Notes under the pieces: model-generated
What the model was told of the DNA's origin: nothing
Database searches by the model: none
Seen by the model: the letters and a program-made list of their open reading frames with translations, nothing else
Program-made: the position numbers and the translations under genes
Shown here: in pieces, positions 34,201 to 47,447 of the stretch
Layout: every line of letters begins with the position of its first letter
How positions within the stretch are numbered: the first letter of the stretch is position 1
Source of the DNA: Paraburkholderia lycopersici
GTDB lineage: Bacteria > Pseudomonadota > Gammaproteobacteria > Burkholderiales > Burkholderiaceae
Length of the DNA: 64,000 bases
Reading direction: 5' to 3'
Assembly: GCF_900096975.1 (NCBI RefSeq)
Contig: NZ_FMYQ01000027.1
Coordinates: 1 to 64,000, forward strand

Positions 34201-35958
34201 ATGACCAACCAACCTTCCCGTGCCACACCCGATCAGAACGAGCATCAGAAGATCACCGCGTGGAGCCTGATCAAGCCCTACTGGGTGTCCGAGGAACGCT
34301 GGATCGCATGGGGCCTGCTCGTCGCGATCATCGTGATGAACCTGCTCGTCGTGTGGATCAACGTGCGGCTCAACGGCTGGAGCGCCGACTTCTACAACGC
34401 GCTGCAGAACAAGGACGTCAAGCGGTTCCCGCATCTGCTGATGATCTTCTCGGGCCTTGCGTTCGGCTTCATCATTCTCGCGGTGTATGGCCGATATCTG
34501 CGCCAGATGCTCGGCTTTCGCTGGCGCCAGTGGCTCACCAACCGCTTCCTGAACGAGTGGCTCGGCCACGGCGCGTTCTATCGCATCGAACGCGACCGCC
34601 TCGCCGACAACCCCGACCAGCGGATCAGCGACGACCTCCAGTCGTTCGCCACGACAACGCTCTCGCTCACGCTCGACCTGCTCTCCACCGTCGTCACGCT
34701 CATCTCGTTCATCACGATCCTGTGGACGCTCGCGGGCGCGCTCACGATCACGCTGGGCGGCACGCCGCTCGCGATTCCGGGCTACATGGTCTGGGCGGCC
34801 GCGCTCTACGCGGTGTTCGGCTCGCTCGTGATCCAGAAGGTCGGCCACCCGCTCGTGTCGATCAATTATCAGCAACAGAAGGTGGAGGCGGACTTCCGCT
34901 TCGGCCTCATCCGTTTGCGCGAAAACGCCGAGCAGATCGCGCTGTACGACGGCATGGACACCGAGCGCGGCAGCGCGCAAGGCCTCTTCCAGCACATCCG
35001 CGACAACTGGTGGCGCGTGATGAAGTACACGAAGCGCCTCACCTTCGTGCTGAGCTTCTACGGCCAGATCGCCATCATCTTCCCGCTCGTGGTGGCGGCG
35101 CCGCGCTACTTCGCGGGCGCGTTCACGTTCGGCGTGCTCATGCAGATCTCGCAGGCGTTCGGCACCGTGAGCGACTCGTTTTCGTGGTTCATCAACAGTT
35201 ACGCCACGCTGGTCGAATGGCGCGCTACCGTGAACCGTCTGCGCGAGTTCGTGCGCGTGGTCCACTCGCCGCGCCTGAAGGAGTCGGTTTCGCCGGCCAC
35301 CGAGCATGGCGGCATCAACCTGCACTACGTCGACAACAACGAGCTCGCCACCGCGCACCTCAAGCTCGCGCTGCCCAACGGCACGCCGCTCTCCGAAGTG
35401 CGCGACATCGCCATCAAGCCCGGCTCGCGCTGGCTCGTGCGCGGGCCATCGGGCGCGGGCAAGAGCACGCTGATGCGCGCGCTCGCGGGTCTCTGGCCGT
35501 TCGGCGAAGGCTCGATCGACGCGCCCGTGGATGCGCGCATGATGTTCATCCCGCAGCAAAGCTACCTGCCGATCGGCACGTTGAAAGCCGCGCTCACCTA
35601 CCCCTCGCCCGCCGACGACTACAGCGACGAAGACTGCCGCGAAGCGCTGCGCGCCTGCCGCCTCGAGGACTATGTGGACCGGCTGGACGAATCGGCGCAC
35701 TGGACGCGCGTGCTCTCGCCGGGCGAGCAGCAGCGTGTCGCGGGGGCGCGCGTGCTGCTGCACAAGCCCGACTATCTGTTTCTCGACGAAGCGACGAGCG
35801 CGCTCGATCCCGACAACGAAGGCCGCCTCTACAAGCTCTTCATGGAACGCCTGCCGAAGGCGGCCATCGTGAGCGTCGCACACCGCGAATCGCTTGCGGC
35901 CTATCATCACGAAACGCTCGAGATCGAGCGCATGCCGGAAGAACGGGTGGCCGCGTGA
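34201..35958 (+). CDS. SbmA/YddA-type ABC transporter, fused membrane and ATPase domains
   Basis: A protein of about 585 aa. The N-terminal half is an ABC_membrane_2/SbmA_BacA-type domain (ALQNKDVKRFPHLLMIFSG, QWLTNRFLNEWLGHGAFYRI, NPDQRISDDLQSFATTTLSL). The C-terminal half is an ATPase with Walker A GPSGAGKSTL, signature LSPGEQQRVAGAR and Walker B DYLFLDEATSALDP. Relatives include E. coli YddA and the BclA/BacA group that import peptides. The substrate here is unknown. AGGA lies five bases before ATG 34201, favouring it over 34195. The stop overlaps the next gene by four bases. Confidence 0.92.
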   Translation: MTNQPSRATPDQNEHQKITAWSLIKPYWVSEERWIAWGLLVAIIVMNLLVVWINVRLNGWSADFYNALQNKDVKRFPHLLMIFSGLAFGFIILAVYGRYLRQMLGFRWRQWLTNRFLNEWLGHGAFYRIERDRLADNPDQRISDDLQSFATTTLSLTLDLLSTVVTLISFITILWTLAGALTITLGGTPLAIPGYMVWAAALYAVFGSLVIQKVGHPLVSINYQQQKVEADFRFGLIRLRENAEQIALYDGMDTERGSAQGLFQHIRDNWWRVMKYTKRLTFVLSFYGQIAIIFPLVVAAPRYFAGAFTFGVLMQISQAFGTVSDSFSWFINSYATLVEWRATVNRLREFVRVVHSPRLKESVSPATEHGGINLHYVDNNELATAHLKLALPNGTPLSEVRDIAIKPGSRWLVRGPSGAGKSTLMRALAGLWPFGEGSIDAPVDARMMFIPQQSYLPIGTLKAALTYPSPADDYSDEDCREALRACRLEDYVDRLDESAHWTRVLSPGEQQRVAGARVLLHKPDYLFLDEATSALDPDNEGRLYKLFMERLPKAAIVSVAHRESLAAYHHETLEIERMPEERVAA

Positions 35959-36737
35959 GCGCAGCCGGCGCTGACCAGGGCTTTGCGCGCGTCGTCCTGA
36001 TTACGGGCGCGGGCTCGGGCATCGGCGCGGCGCTTGCGCGTCGCATCGCGGGGCCCGGCGTCGCGCTGATGCTGCACGCGCGCGGCGCGGACGAAGCGGC
36101 GCGCGCCCGGCTCGCCGCTGTCGCTGCGCAGTGCGGGCAGCGAGGCGCCGCTTGCGCCACGACATACGGCGATCTCGCCGAAGCGGGCAATGCGCCCGCG
36201 CTCGTGGAGCGCACGCTTGCGCACTTCGGCGCACTCGACCAGCTTGTCGCCAACGCCGGGCATGCGCAGCGCCAGACGCTCGCCGCGCTCGACACCGGCT
36301 CGCTCGAAGGGGCCTTCGCGGCCATGCCCGCGGCGTTCGCCGCGCTCGTGCAGCGCGCGCAGCCGGCGCTCGAGCGCTCGGCACGCGCCCGGGTGGTCGC
36401 GCTCAGCTCGTTCGTCGCGCACCGCTATCGCGCCGACGCGCCTTTCGCCGCCACCGCGGCCGCGAAGGCCGCGCTCGAATCGCTCGCCAAGACCGCCGCG
36501 GCGGAACTGGCGCCGCGCGGCGTGACCGTGAACTGCGTCGCGCCCGGCTATACGCGCAAGGACAAGGGCCCCACGCCCGAAAACGCCCCCGTCTGGGCGC
36601 GCGCGGCACAGGAAACGCCGCTCGGCCACGTGGCCGATCCCGCCGATATCGCCGAGCTCATCGCCTTTCTGCTGTCGGACGCCGCGCGCCACATCACCGG
36701 CCAGGTAATCCACGTCGACGGCGGGCTGACGCTCTAG
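35955..36737 (+). CDS. Short-chain dehydrogenase/reductase with an altered active site
   Basis: A 260-aa SDR starting at GTG 35955, overlapping the ABC gene (GTGA). The NAD(P)-binding motif is TGAGSGIG (residues 17-24) and the NAG motif is at 100-102. Residues S151-S152 and K171 are present. The position four before the Lys, normally the catalytic Tyr of YxxxK, reads Thr167 (TAAAK). Downstream NCVAPGYTRKDKGP and the C-terminal ITGQVIHVDGGLTL are typical of the fold. The reaction is unknown. The missing Tyr suggests either a different proton donor or a non-catalytic role. Confidence 0.88.
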   Translation: MSAAGADQGFARVVLITGAGSGIGAALARRIAGPGVALMLHARGADEAARARLAAVAAQCGQRGAACATTYGDLAEAGNAPALVERTLAHFGALDQLVANAGHAQRQTLAALDTGSLEGAFAAMPAAFAALVQRAQPALERSARARVVALSSFVAHRYRADAPFAATAAAKAALESLAKTAAAELAPRGVTVNCVAPGYTRKDKGPTPENAPVWARAAQETPLGHVADPADIAELIAFLLSDAARHITGQVIHVDGGLTL

Positions 36738-36965
36738 CGCCCTGCCGCCCGGCGGGCTCAGCCCCCCCTCGCCTCACCACGGTTTTGCACCGTAAAATAT
36801 CCGCACAGCACACGGAAGACGGGCAGCGGTCCGCCGCGCAAGCCACGTCGGCGTCACGCACATGCGCCATCTGTGTCGCTTGCGGCACGCGCACCGCCGA
36901 CGGCGGTCGTCAAGCATCGTTGAACGGTCGTTGCACGCACAACAAATATGGGGGGAAGACAGGCG

Positions 36966-38261
36966 ATGGGCTACTTTCAATGGTTCACCGAGTTGAACGA
37001 GCGTGAGCGGCGCACGCTCTACGCGGGCTTCGGCGGCTATGCCGTCGACGCGTTCGACTTCATGATCTACTCGTTCCTGATCCCGACGCTCATCGCCGCC
37101 TGGGGCATGACGAAGAGCGAAGCCGGCATGATCGCGACGAGTTCGCTGATTTCCTCGGCGATCGGCGGCTGGCTCGCCGGCATCCTCGCGGACCGCTACG
37201 GCCGCGTGCGCGTGCTGCAGTGGACCATCGCCACCTTCGCGGTCTTCACCTGCCTCTCCGGCTTCACGCATTCGTTCTGGCAACTGCTCGCCGCGCGCAC
37301 GCTGCAGGGCATCGGCTTTGGCGGCGAATGGACGGTCGTCACGATGATGATGGCCGAGACAATCCGCTCGCCGCAGCATCGCGCCAAGGCCGTGGGCACC
37401 GTGCAAAGCAGCTGGTCGTTCGGCTGGGGCGCGGCCGCCGTCCTCTACTGGGCCTTCTTCGCCCTGCTGCCCGAAGCGTACGCGTGGCGCGCGTGCTTCT
37501 GGATCGGCATCGTGCCCGCGCTCTGGATTCTCTACGTGCGCCGCAACGTGAGCGACCCCGAGGTGTTCGTCGCGACCCGCCGCGCGCGCGAAAGCGGCGC
37601 GGCGCAGGGCGGCTTCCTGCAGATCTTCGCGCCCGCGCATCTGGCCACCACGGTGCTCGGCAGCGCACTGTGCACCGGCATGCTCGGCGGCTATTACGCG
37701 ATCACGACCTGGCTGCCCACCTACCTCAAGACGGTGCGCCACCTCTCGGTGTTCAACACGAGCGGCTATCTCATCGTGCTGATCGTCGGCTCGTTCACGG
37801 GCTATATCGTCGGCGCGATCCTCTGCGACAAGATCGGCCGGCGCGCCTCCTTCATCCTCTTCGCCATCGGCTCGTTCGCGCTCGGCATGGCCTACACGAT
37901 GCTGCCCATCACCGACACCGCCATGCTCCTGCTCGGTTTTCCGCTCGGCATCGTCGTGCAGGGCATCTTCGCGGGCGTGGGCGCGTACCTCTCCGAGCTC
38001 TATCCGAACGCGATCCGCGGCTCGGGCCAAGGCTTCTGCTACAACCTCGGGCGCGGTCTCGGCTCCTTTTTCCCGATTCTCGTGGGCACCTTCGCGCAGA
38101 CCACGTCGCTCGTGAAGGCGATCGGCGCGGTGGCGGGCGCAGGCTACCTGCTCGTGATCGTCGCCGCGCTGTGTTTGCCCGAAACGAAGGGCAAGGTGCT
38201 CACCGACGAACTGCCCGCCGCGTCGGACGAGCGCTCGTCTGCGCAATCCGCTGCACGATGA
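36966..38261 (+). CDS. MFS transporter (aromatic acid/organic acid symporter type)
   Basis: A 431-aa major facilitator with about 12 membrane helices. The loop 2-3 motif GWLAGILADRYGRVRVLQWT and the helix 4 region ARTLQGIGFGGEWTVVTMMMAE place it in the AAHS/metabolite:H+ symporter neighbourhood; GAILCDKIGRRASFIL is the second-half repeat. The start at 36966 (MGYFQWFTEL) follows a purine-rich stretch. The gene precedes a D-amino-acid dehydrogenase, so an amino acid or related organic acid is a possible substrate; that is inference. Confidence 0.9.
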   Translation: MGYFQWFTELNERERRTLYAGFGGYAVDAFDFMIYSFLIPTLIAAWGMTKSEAGMIATSSLISSAIGGWLAGILADRYGRVRVLQWTIATFAVFTCLSGFTHSFWQLLAARTLQGIGFGGEWTVVTMMMAETIRSPQHRAKAVGTVQSSWSFGWGAAAVLYWAFFALLPEAYAWRACFWIGIVPALWILYVRRNVSDPEVFVATRRARESGAAQGGFLQIFAPAHLATTVLGSALCTGMLGGYYAITTWLPTYLKTVRHLSVFNTSGYLIVLIVGSFTGYIVGAILCDKIGRRASFILFAIGSFALGMAYTMLPITDTAMLLLGFPLGIVVQGIFAGVGAYLSELYPNAIRGSGQGFCYNLGRGLGSFFPILVGTFAQTTSLVKAIGAVAGAGYLLVIVAALCLPETKGKVLTDELPAASDERSSAQSAAR

Positions 38262-38481
38262 GCGCGAGCATGCTGCCATACCGTCCGTCCCCTTCGAGGG
38301 CGTGTCTGCACGGGAAACGCGCATGCGGACGCCTGAAATCGCCGGCAGCGCAAGGAGCGCGAAGCGCCGTTTCGCCGCGCCGGACAGGCGACGAACGACG
38401 CGACCATGCACGCGGCCGTTCCTGCGGCGATGCCCGCGCGCTTCCTGCGCAGTTTCCCATGCACACAGACCCTGGCCCGGC

Positions 38482-39846
38482 ATGAAAACGATCGTCCTCG
38501 GCGCCGGTGTGATCGGCGTCGCTACTGCGTACTATCTGAGCGAACGGGGCTGCGACGTCACGGTCGTCGAGCGGGAACCGGGCGTCGCGCTCGGCACGAG
38601 CTTCGGCAACGCCGGGGTGATCGCGCCCGGCTACGTCACGCCGTGGGCCGCGCCTGGCATGCCCGCGAAGCTCGTCAAATATCTGCTCAAGCCGACTTCG
38701 CCGCTCATCTTCCGACCCACGCTCGACGCCGCGCAATGGCGCTGGATCGCCCGCTGGCTGCGCGAATGCGATCTCGCGCGCTTTCGCGCGAACAAGCAGC
38801 GCATGCAGCGCATCGCCTGCTACAGCCGCGAGTGCCTGCACGCATTTCGCGCCGCGCATGCGTTCGAGTACGGGCGCAGCCAGGGTTATCTGCAGCTCTT
38901 TCGCAGCGACTACGACGTCGAACTCGCACAGCCGGCGCTCGGTGTGCTGCGTGAGGCCGGCATCGTCTTTCGCGAACTCGATGCCGCGGCCTGCGCGCAG
39001 ACCGAGCCGGGCCTCGCCTGGTCACGCGTGAAGCCCGTGGCCGGCGTCTATTTGCCCGACGACGAGGCCGGCGACTGCGCGCGCTTCACGCGCGAGCTGC
39101 GCTCGGTGTGCGAAGCGCGAGGCGTGACGTTCCTGCTCGACACCGAGGTGCTCGCGCTCGAAGCCGCGGGCGGCAAGGTGAGCGGCGTGCGCGTGCGCGC
39201 CGTGCCCGGCCGCGGCGCCGCGAACAACCGACGCGAACGGCGCGAGCAGCGCCGCGCGCCCGCCGAAGTGCTGCGCCCCGCGGAGCGCAGCGTTCGCCCC
39301 GACGCCGCGCCGCAGACGCTCCGCGCGGACGCCGTGGTGGTCGCGCTCGGCGTGGAGAGCGCGGCGCTCGTCGCGCCGCTGGGCGTGCGGATACCGCTGT
39401 ATCCGGTGAAGGGCTATTCGGCCACGCTGCTCGTGGTCGACGAGCAGAAGGCGCCGCGCGCCGCGCTCATGGACGAGTCGCTCAAGACGGCGATCACGCG
39501 CTTCGGGCCGTATCTGCGCGTAGCGGGCACGGCGGAACTCGGCGACCACCGCGCGACACTGCGCGAGCAGGCGCTGCAGACGCTCATGAAAGTGCTCGAC
39601 GACTGGTTTCCGCACGCGGCGACGCCTTCGTCCGCGCAGTTCTGGGTCGGACGCCGGCCGATGGTGCCGGACGGCGCGCCGCTGCTGGGCGGCTCAGGCG
39701 TCGATGGCCTGTGGCTGAACGTCGGACACGGTTCGACGGGCTGGGCGATGTCGATGGGCTCGGGCCGCGTGCTCGCGGATCTCGTGACGCAACGCAAGCC
39801 GGAAATCGATCTCGACGGGTTGACGCTGGCGCGCTATCGACGATAG
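38482..39846 (+). CDS. D-amino-acid dehydrogenase, small-subunit type
   Basis: A 454-aa FAD oxidoreductase of the DadA family. The N-terminal MKTIVLGAGVIGVATAYYLSERG binds FAD; GTSFGNAGVIAPGYVTPWAAPGMP and the C-terminal FWVGRRPMVPDGAPLLG are family hallmarks. It deaminates D-amino acids and passes electrons to the respiratory chain. It is longer than typical DadA (about 415-435 aa) because of an Arg-rich insertion at about residues 242-280. The longer frame from 38302 is not conserved. No alanine racemase gene is adjacent. Confidence 0.92.
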   Translation: MKTIVLGAGVIGVATAYYLSERGCDVTVVEREPGVALGTSFGNAGVIAPGYVTPWAAPGMPAKLVKYLLKPTSPLIFRPTLDAAQWRWIARWLRECDLARFRANKQRMQRIACYSRECLHAFRAAHAFEYGRSQGYLQLFRSDYDVELAQPALGVLREAGIVFRELDAAACAQTEPGLAWSRVKPVAGVYLPDDEAGDCARFTRELRSVCEARGVTFLLDTEVLALEAAGGKVSGVRVRAVPGRGAANNRRERREQRRAPAEVLRPAERSVRPDAAPQTLRADAVVVALGVESAALVAPLGVRIPLYPVKGYSATLLVVDEQKAPRAALMDESLKTAITRFGPYLRVAGTAELGDHRATLREQALQTLMKVLDDWFPHAATPSSAQFWVGRRPMVPDGAPLLGGSGVDGLWLNVGHGSTGWAMSMGSGRVLADLVTQRKPEIDLDGLTLARYRR

Positions 39847-39859
39847 CGCGGGCGACGCC

Positions 39860-40420
39860 TCAATCGAGCGCAACGCTCGCCAGGGCCTCGTAGCGCGCGC
39901 CTTGCCTCGCCAGCGTGCTCGAATACAGCACCAGCGCCTCGAACCGCAACGGCGGCAGCGCTTCGCCGCCGCTCGCCGCCGGCGCGCCCACCGCGTCGCG
40001 CGCGAACCGCGCGAGCGTCACATGCGGGCGAAACGCCCGTGCGTCGAGCGGTAATCCCACGTCCGCCATCAGCGAGCGCACGCGCCAGTCGAGCGCCGTG
40101 AACGCATCCGACATCGCCAGCACGGCCACCATCAGCCGCGGATGCGCGCGCCCCGGCCAGCATTCGATCGTCGCGACCTGCGCGGGTGGAATGCGCGGCG
40201 CGCCCTCCGGGAGACGCCGCGAGAGCGCCTCGCCCTGGTCGAACGACATCGCGCCGATGAACGCCACCGTCAGATGCAACTGCGCATACGGCACGCGCCG
40301 CGCGTTGGGCGGCACGTCGAGCGCGGCGAGCGCGTCGCGTGACGCCGCATCGGGCGAAAGCGCGACGAAACAGCGCCGCCATTGTTGCGTATCGCGATCG
40401 GACTCGCGGGCTTCGGACAT
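39860..40420 (-). CDS. thpR: RNA 2',3'-cyclic phosphodiesterase / 2'-5' RNA ligase family
   Basis: A 186-aa 2H-phosphoesterase. Both catalytic HxTx motifs are visible: LHLTVAFIG near residue 50 and FRPHVTLARF near residue 133. Family members open 2',3'-cyclic phosphates, and early members were described as ligating 2'-5' tRNA halves. It ends 13 bp from the dadA-like stop on the opposite strand. It lies downstream of the gltBD terminator. Confidence 0.9.
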   Translation of the reverse strand: MSEARESDRDTQQWRRCFVALSPDAASRDALAALDVPPNARRVPYAQLHLTVAFIGAMSFDQGEALSRRLPEGAPRIPPAQVATIECWPGRAHPRLMVAVLAMSDAFTALDWRVRSLMADVGLPLDARAFRPHVTLARFARDAVGAPAASGGEALPPLRFEALVLYSSTLARQGARYEALASVALD

Positions 40421-40524
40421 GATCGGCGGGCCTCGGTGGGTCGGGCAATCGCGTCATGGTAGCGCGCTCGTGCGCGGCGCGCGCCCATGCAAACCCTCAG
40501 AGGGATGCGTACCGCACACGGGCG

Positions 40525-40562
40525 TAAAAAAGCCGGGTCACCCTTGCGGGTGCCCGGCTTTG
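40525..40562 (-). terminator. Rho-independent terminator of gltBD
   Basis: AGCCGGG-CACCC and GGGTG-CCCGGCT form a long stem with one mismatch, followed on the minus strand by a T-run. It lies about 300 bp past the gltD stop, after the tandem repeats. Confidence 0.85.
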
Positions 40563-40621
40563 TGGCATTGCGTCTGCTGCTGTCTTCCGTGCGCCCCATC
40601 GAAGTGGGGGATGCACCGGAT

Positions 40622-40739
40622 TTAACGCGGCAACGCCGAGCCGCCCATCAGATACGCATCGACGGAGCGCGCGCATTGCCGACCTTCGCTGTCGACCAGA
40701 GTTAGCGCTTTAGCGCTTACTCTGGTCCCAATCCGCGCC
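40622..40739. repeat. Tandem copy 1 of the gltD 3' end (118 bp)
   Basis: It repeats the last ~22 codons and stop of gltD (68 bp) plus a 50-bp hairpin-bearing spacer. It differs from the genic copy at three bases and would encode GGSALPR instead of GSSELPR at its end. Confidence 0.95.
40694..40727. repeat. Hairpin in tandem copy 1 spacer
   Basis: A 34-bp imperfect palindrome beginning GACCAGAGT and ending ACTCTGGTC around AGCGCTTTAGCGCT, with one mismatch per arm. It is REP-like in size and shape. Confidence 0.9.
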
Positions 40740-40857
40740 TTAACGCGGCAACTCCGAACTGCCCATCAGATACGCGTCGACGGAGCGCGCGCATTGCCGA
40801 CCTTCGCTGTCGACCAGAGTTAGCGCTTTAGCGCTTACTCTGGTCCCAATCCGCGCC
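40740..40857. repeat. Tandem copy 2 of the gltD 3' end (118 bp)
   Basis: Over the first 68 bp it differs from the genic copy by one base, and its 50-bp spacer is identical to that of copy 1. It lies directly after the gltD stop. Confidence 0.95.
40812..40845. repeat. Hairpin in tandem copy 2 spacer
   Basis: The same 34-bp palindrome as 40694-40727, exactly 118 bp further on and identical in sequence. Confidence 0.9.
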
Positions 40858-40925
40858 TTAACGCGGCAACTCCGAACTGCCCATCAGATACGCATCGACG
40901 GAGCGCGCGCATTGCCGACCTTCGC
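40858..40925. repeat. Tandem copy 3, the genic end of gltD (68 bp, partial)
   Basis: The genuine gltD 3' end. Similarity to copies 1 and 2 stops at 40925, where the gene continues as GGATCGCC and the copies switch to the spacer. Confidence 0.95.
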
Positions 40926-42324
40926 GGATCGCCCACACAACAAGCGACTGGCCGCGGCGCATGTCGCCGGCGGTGAAGACCTTGTCGACCGACGTGTAGT
41001 ACGCCTTCTCGCCTTCGGTCGAGGCACGCACGTTGCCGCGCGCATCCTTCTCGACGCCGAACGCTTCGAGTACCGGCGAAACCGGCTGCGTGAAGCCCAT
41101 GGCGAGCAGCACGAGATCGGCCTTCATTTCGAATTCCGAGTCCGGCACTTCGACCATCTTGCCGTCCTTCCACTCCACGCGCGCGGCGATCAGCTTCTCG
41201 ACCTTGCCGTTCTTGCCTTCGAGGCGCTTCGTCGCGACCGACCAGTCGCGCGAGCAGCCTTCCTCATGCGACGACGAAGTGCGCAGCTTGACCGGCCAGT
41301 ACGGCCACACGAGGGGCTTGTTCTCGGCTTCGGGCGGTTGCGGCAGCAGTTCGAACTGCGTGACGCTCTTCGCACCGTGACGGTTGGAGGTGCCCACGCA
41401 GTCGGAACCCGTATCGCCGCCGCCGATCACGACCACATGCTTGCCCTTGGCGAGCAGCTGGTTCGGCAGCTTGTCGCCGGCGTTGACCTTGTTCTGCTGC
41501 GGCAGGAATTCCATCGCATAGTACACGCCCTCGAGTTCGCGGCCCGGCACCGGCAGATCGCGCGGCGTTTCCGAACCGCCCGCGATCACCACGGCGTCGA
41601 ACCGTTCCTTCAGCTCGTCGGGCGAGATCGTTTCCTTCGCCGTGTTGCCGACGAACGCGGGCAGTTCGCCCTTGCCGATGAAGACGTTGGTGCGGAACGT
41701 CACGCCTTCGGCTTCCATCTGGCGCATGCGGCGGTCGATCAGCCACTTCTCCAGCTTGAAGTCGGGGATGCCGTAGCGCAGCAGGCCGCCGACGCGGTCG
41801 TTCTTCTCGAACACCGTCACGTCATGGCCGGCGCGCGCAAGCTGCTGCGCGGCGGCGAGGCCTGCGGGACCCGAGCCCACGACGGCGACCTTCTTGCCCG
41901 TCTTGTGCTTCGCGACCTGCGGCGCGACCCAGCCTTCGGTCCACGCCTTGTCGATGATCGCGTGCTCGATCGACTTGATGCCGACCGGGTCGTTGTTGAT
42001 GCCGAGCGTACACGCCGCTTCGCAGGGCGCCGGGCAGATACGGCCCGTGAACTCGGGGAAGTTGTTGGTCGAGTGCAGGACTTCGATCGCGCTCTTCCAG
42101 TCCTGGCGGAACACGAGGTCGTTGAAGTCCGGAATGACGTTGTTGACCGGGCAGCCGTTGTTGCAGAACGGAATGCCGCAGTCCATGCAGCGTGCGCCCT
42201 GGATCTTCGCGTCGGCGTCGGAGAGCGCCGCCACGAATTCCTTGTAGTGCTTCACGCGCGTGAGCGGTGCTTCGTACGCCTCATGCTGGCGCTCGAACTC
42301 GAGAAAACCGGTTGCCTTACCCAT
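40858..42324 (-). CDS. gltD: Glutamate synthase [NADPH] small subunit
   Basis: A 488-aa flavoprotein that passes electrons from NADPH to GltB. The N-terminal Fe-S region has CMDCGIPFCNNGCPVNN and CPAPCEAACTLG; the FAD-binding motif is VAVVGSGPAGLAAAQQLA and the NADPH motif VVVIGGGDTGSDCVG. It starts at 42324 (MGKATGFLEF). It follows gltB by 114 bp. Its last 68 bp are the parent of the tandem repeats downstream. Confidence 0.97.
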   Translation of the reverse strand: MGKATGFLEFERQHEAYEAPLTRVKHYKEFVAALSDADAKIQGARCMDCGIPFCNNGCPVNNVIPDFNDLVFRQDWKSAIEVLHSTNNFPEFTGRICPAPCEAACTLGINNDPVGIKSIEHAIIDKAWTEGWVAPQVAKHKTGKKVAVVGSGPAGLAAAQQLARAGHDVTVFEKNDRVGGLLRYGIPDFKLEKWLIDRRMRQMEAEGVTFRTNVFIGKGELPAFVGNTAKETISPDELKERFDAVVIAGGSETPRDLPVPGRELEGVYYAMEFLPQQNKVNAGDKLPNQLLAKGKHVVVIGGGDTGSDCVGTSNRHGAKSVTQFELLPQPPEAENKPLVWPYWPVKLRTSSSHEEGCSRDWSVATKRLEGKNGKVEKLIAARVEWKDGKMVEVPDSEFEMKADLVLLAMGFTQPVSPVLEAFGVEKDARGNVRASTEGEKAYYTSVDKVFTAGDMRRGQSLVVWAIREGRQCARSVDAYLMGSSELPR

Positions 42325-42438
42325 TTGGTTCTCGTTTATCTGATTGATTCGCGAAATTCGCGGTGAGGGGGACCGCGCCCGCCGCCGCATCAAGGTGCGC
42401 AGCGGGCGCTTCGTCGTCTTAAGGTCGTCGTCGCGGAA

Positions 42439-47139
<4,701 letters not shown>

Positions 47140-47447
47140 GGGGACACCGTCAGAGTGGGGCCGTTGCCGGCCGTTGAATCCGTGTTCTTTGTTTCCCGCC
47201 GCTTGCGTGACCGCTGTACGGCGTTTGCGCGGGGTGATACGTGCTTCCCGCGTTATGCGCCCAGGAGAGCCGAAAGGCGAATATACGCGACGAATCAAGG
47301 GCATGCAAATAAAACGTGATGATAGAACCCTAATTATCGACTTGGTGCATTCGCACAATTATTTAATGGGGCCGCATTAAAAACAGGCAAAAGAAAACGG
47401 CATCCGATGATGCCGCTTTCGCCATAACCCTTTGAACCGAAAGGTAA
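47140..47447. other. Non-coding region upstream of gltB
   Basis: It holds the gltB leader and promoter region, which is locally AT-rich (about 47295-47380), and the terminator of the RAYT-like gene. No gene recognised. A single TGCACC half-site, like half an NtrC box, is not enough to call a regulator. Confidence 0.6.
47388..47416 (-). terminator. Rho-independent terminator of the RAYT-like gene
   Basis: CGGCATC and GATGCCG arms (47398-47415) are followed on the minus strand by TTTTCTTTT. It starts about 32 bp after the stop of the RAYT-like gene. Confidence 0.8.

Noticed and set aside
36774..38483. A 569-codon minus-strand frame opposite the MFS gene
   Set aside because: Low-complexity His/Arg/Glu-rich sequence mirroring the codon structure of the transporter. 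No motif and no ribosome site.
40622..40925. CRISPR-like array
   Set aside because: The repeats are 118 bp, directly adjoining, without unique spacers, and derive from the gltD 3' end.
47330..47360. NtrC-type site upstream of gltB
   Set aside because: Only one TGCACC half-site is present and no sigma54 -24/-12 element could be placed.
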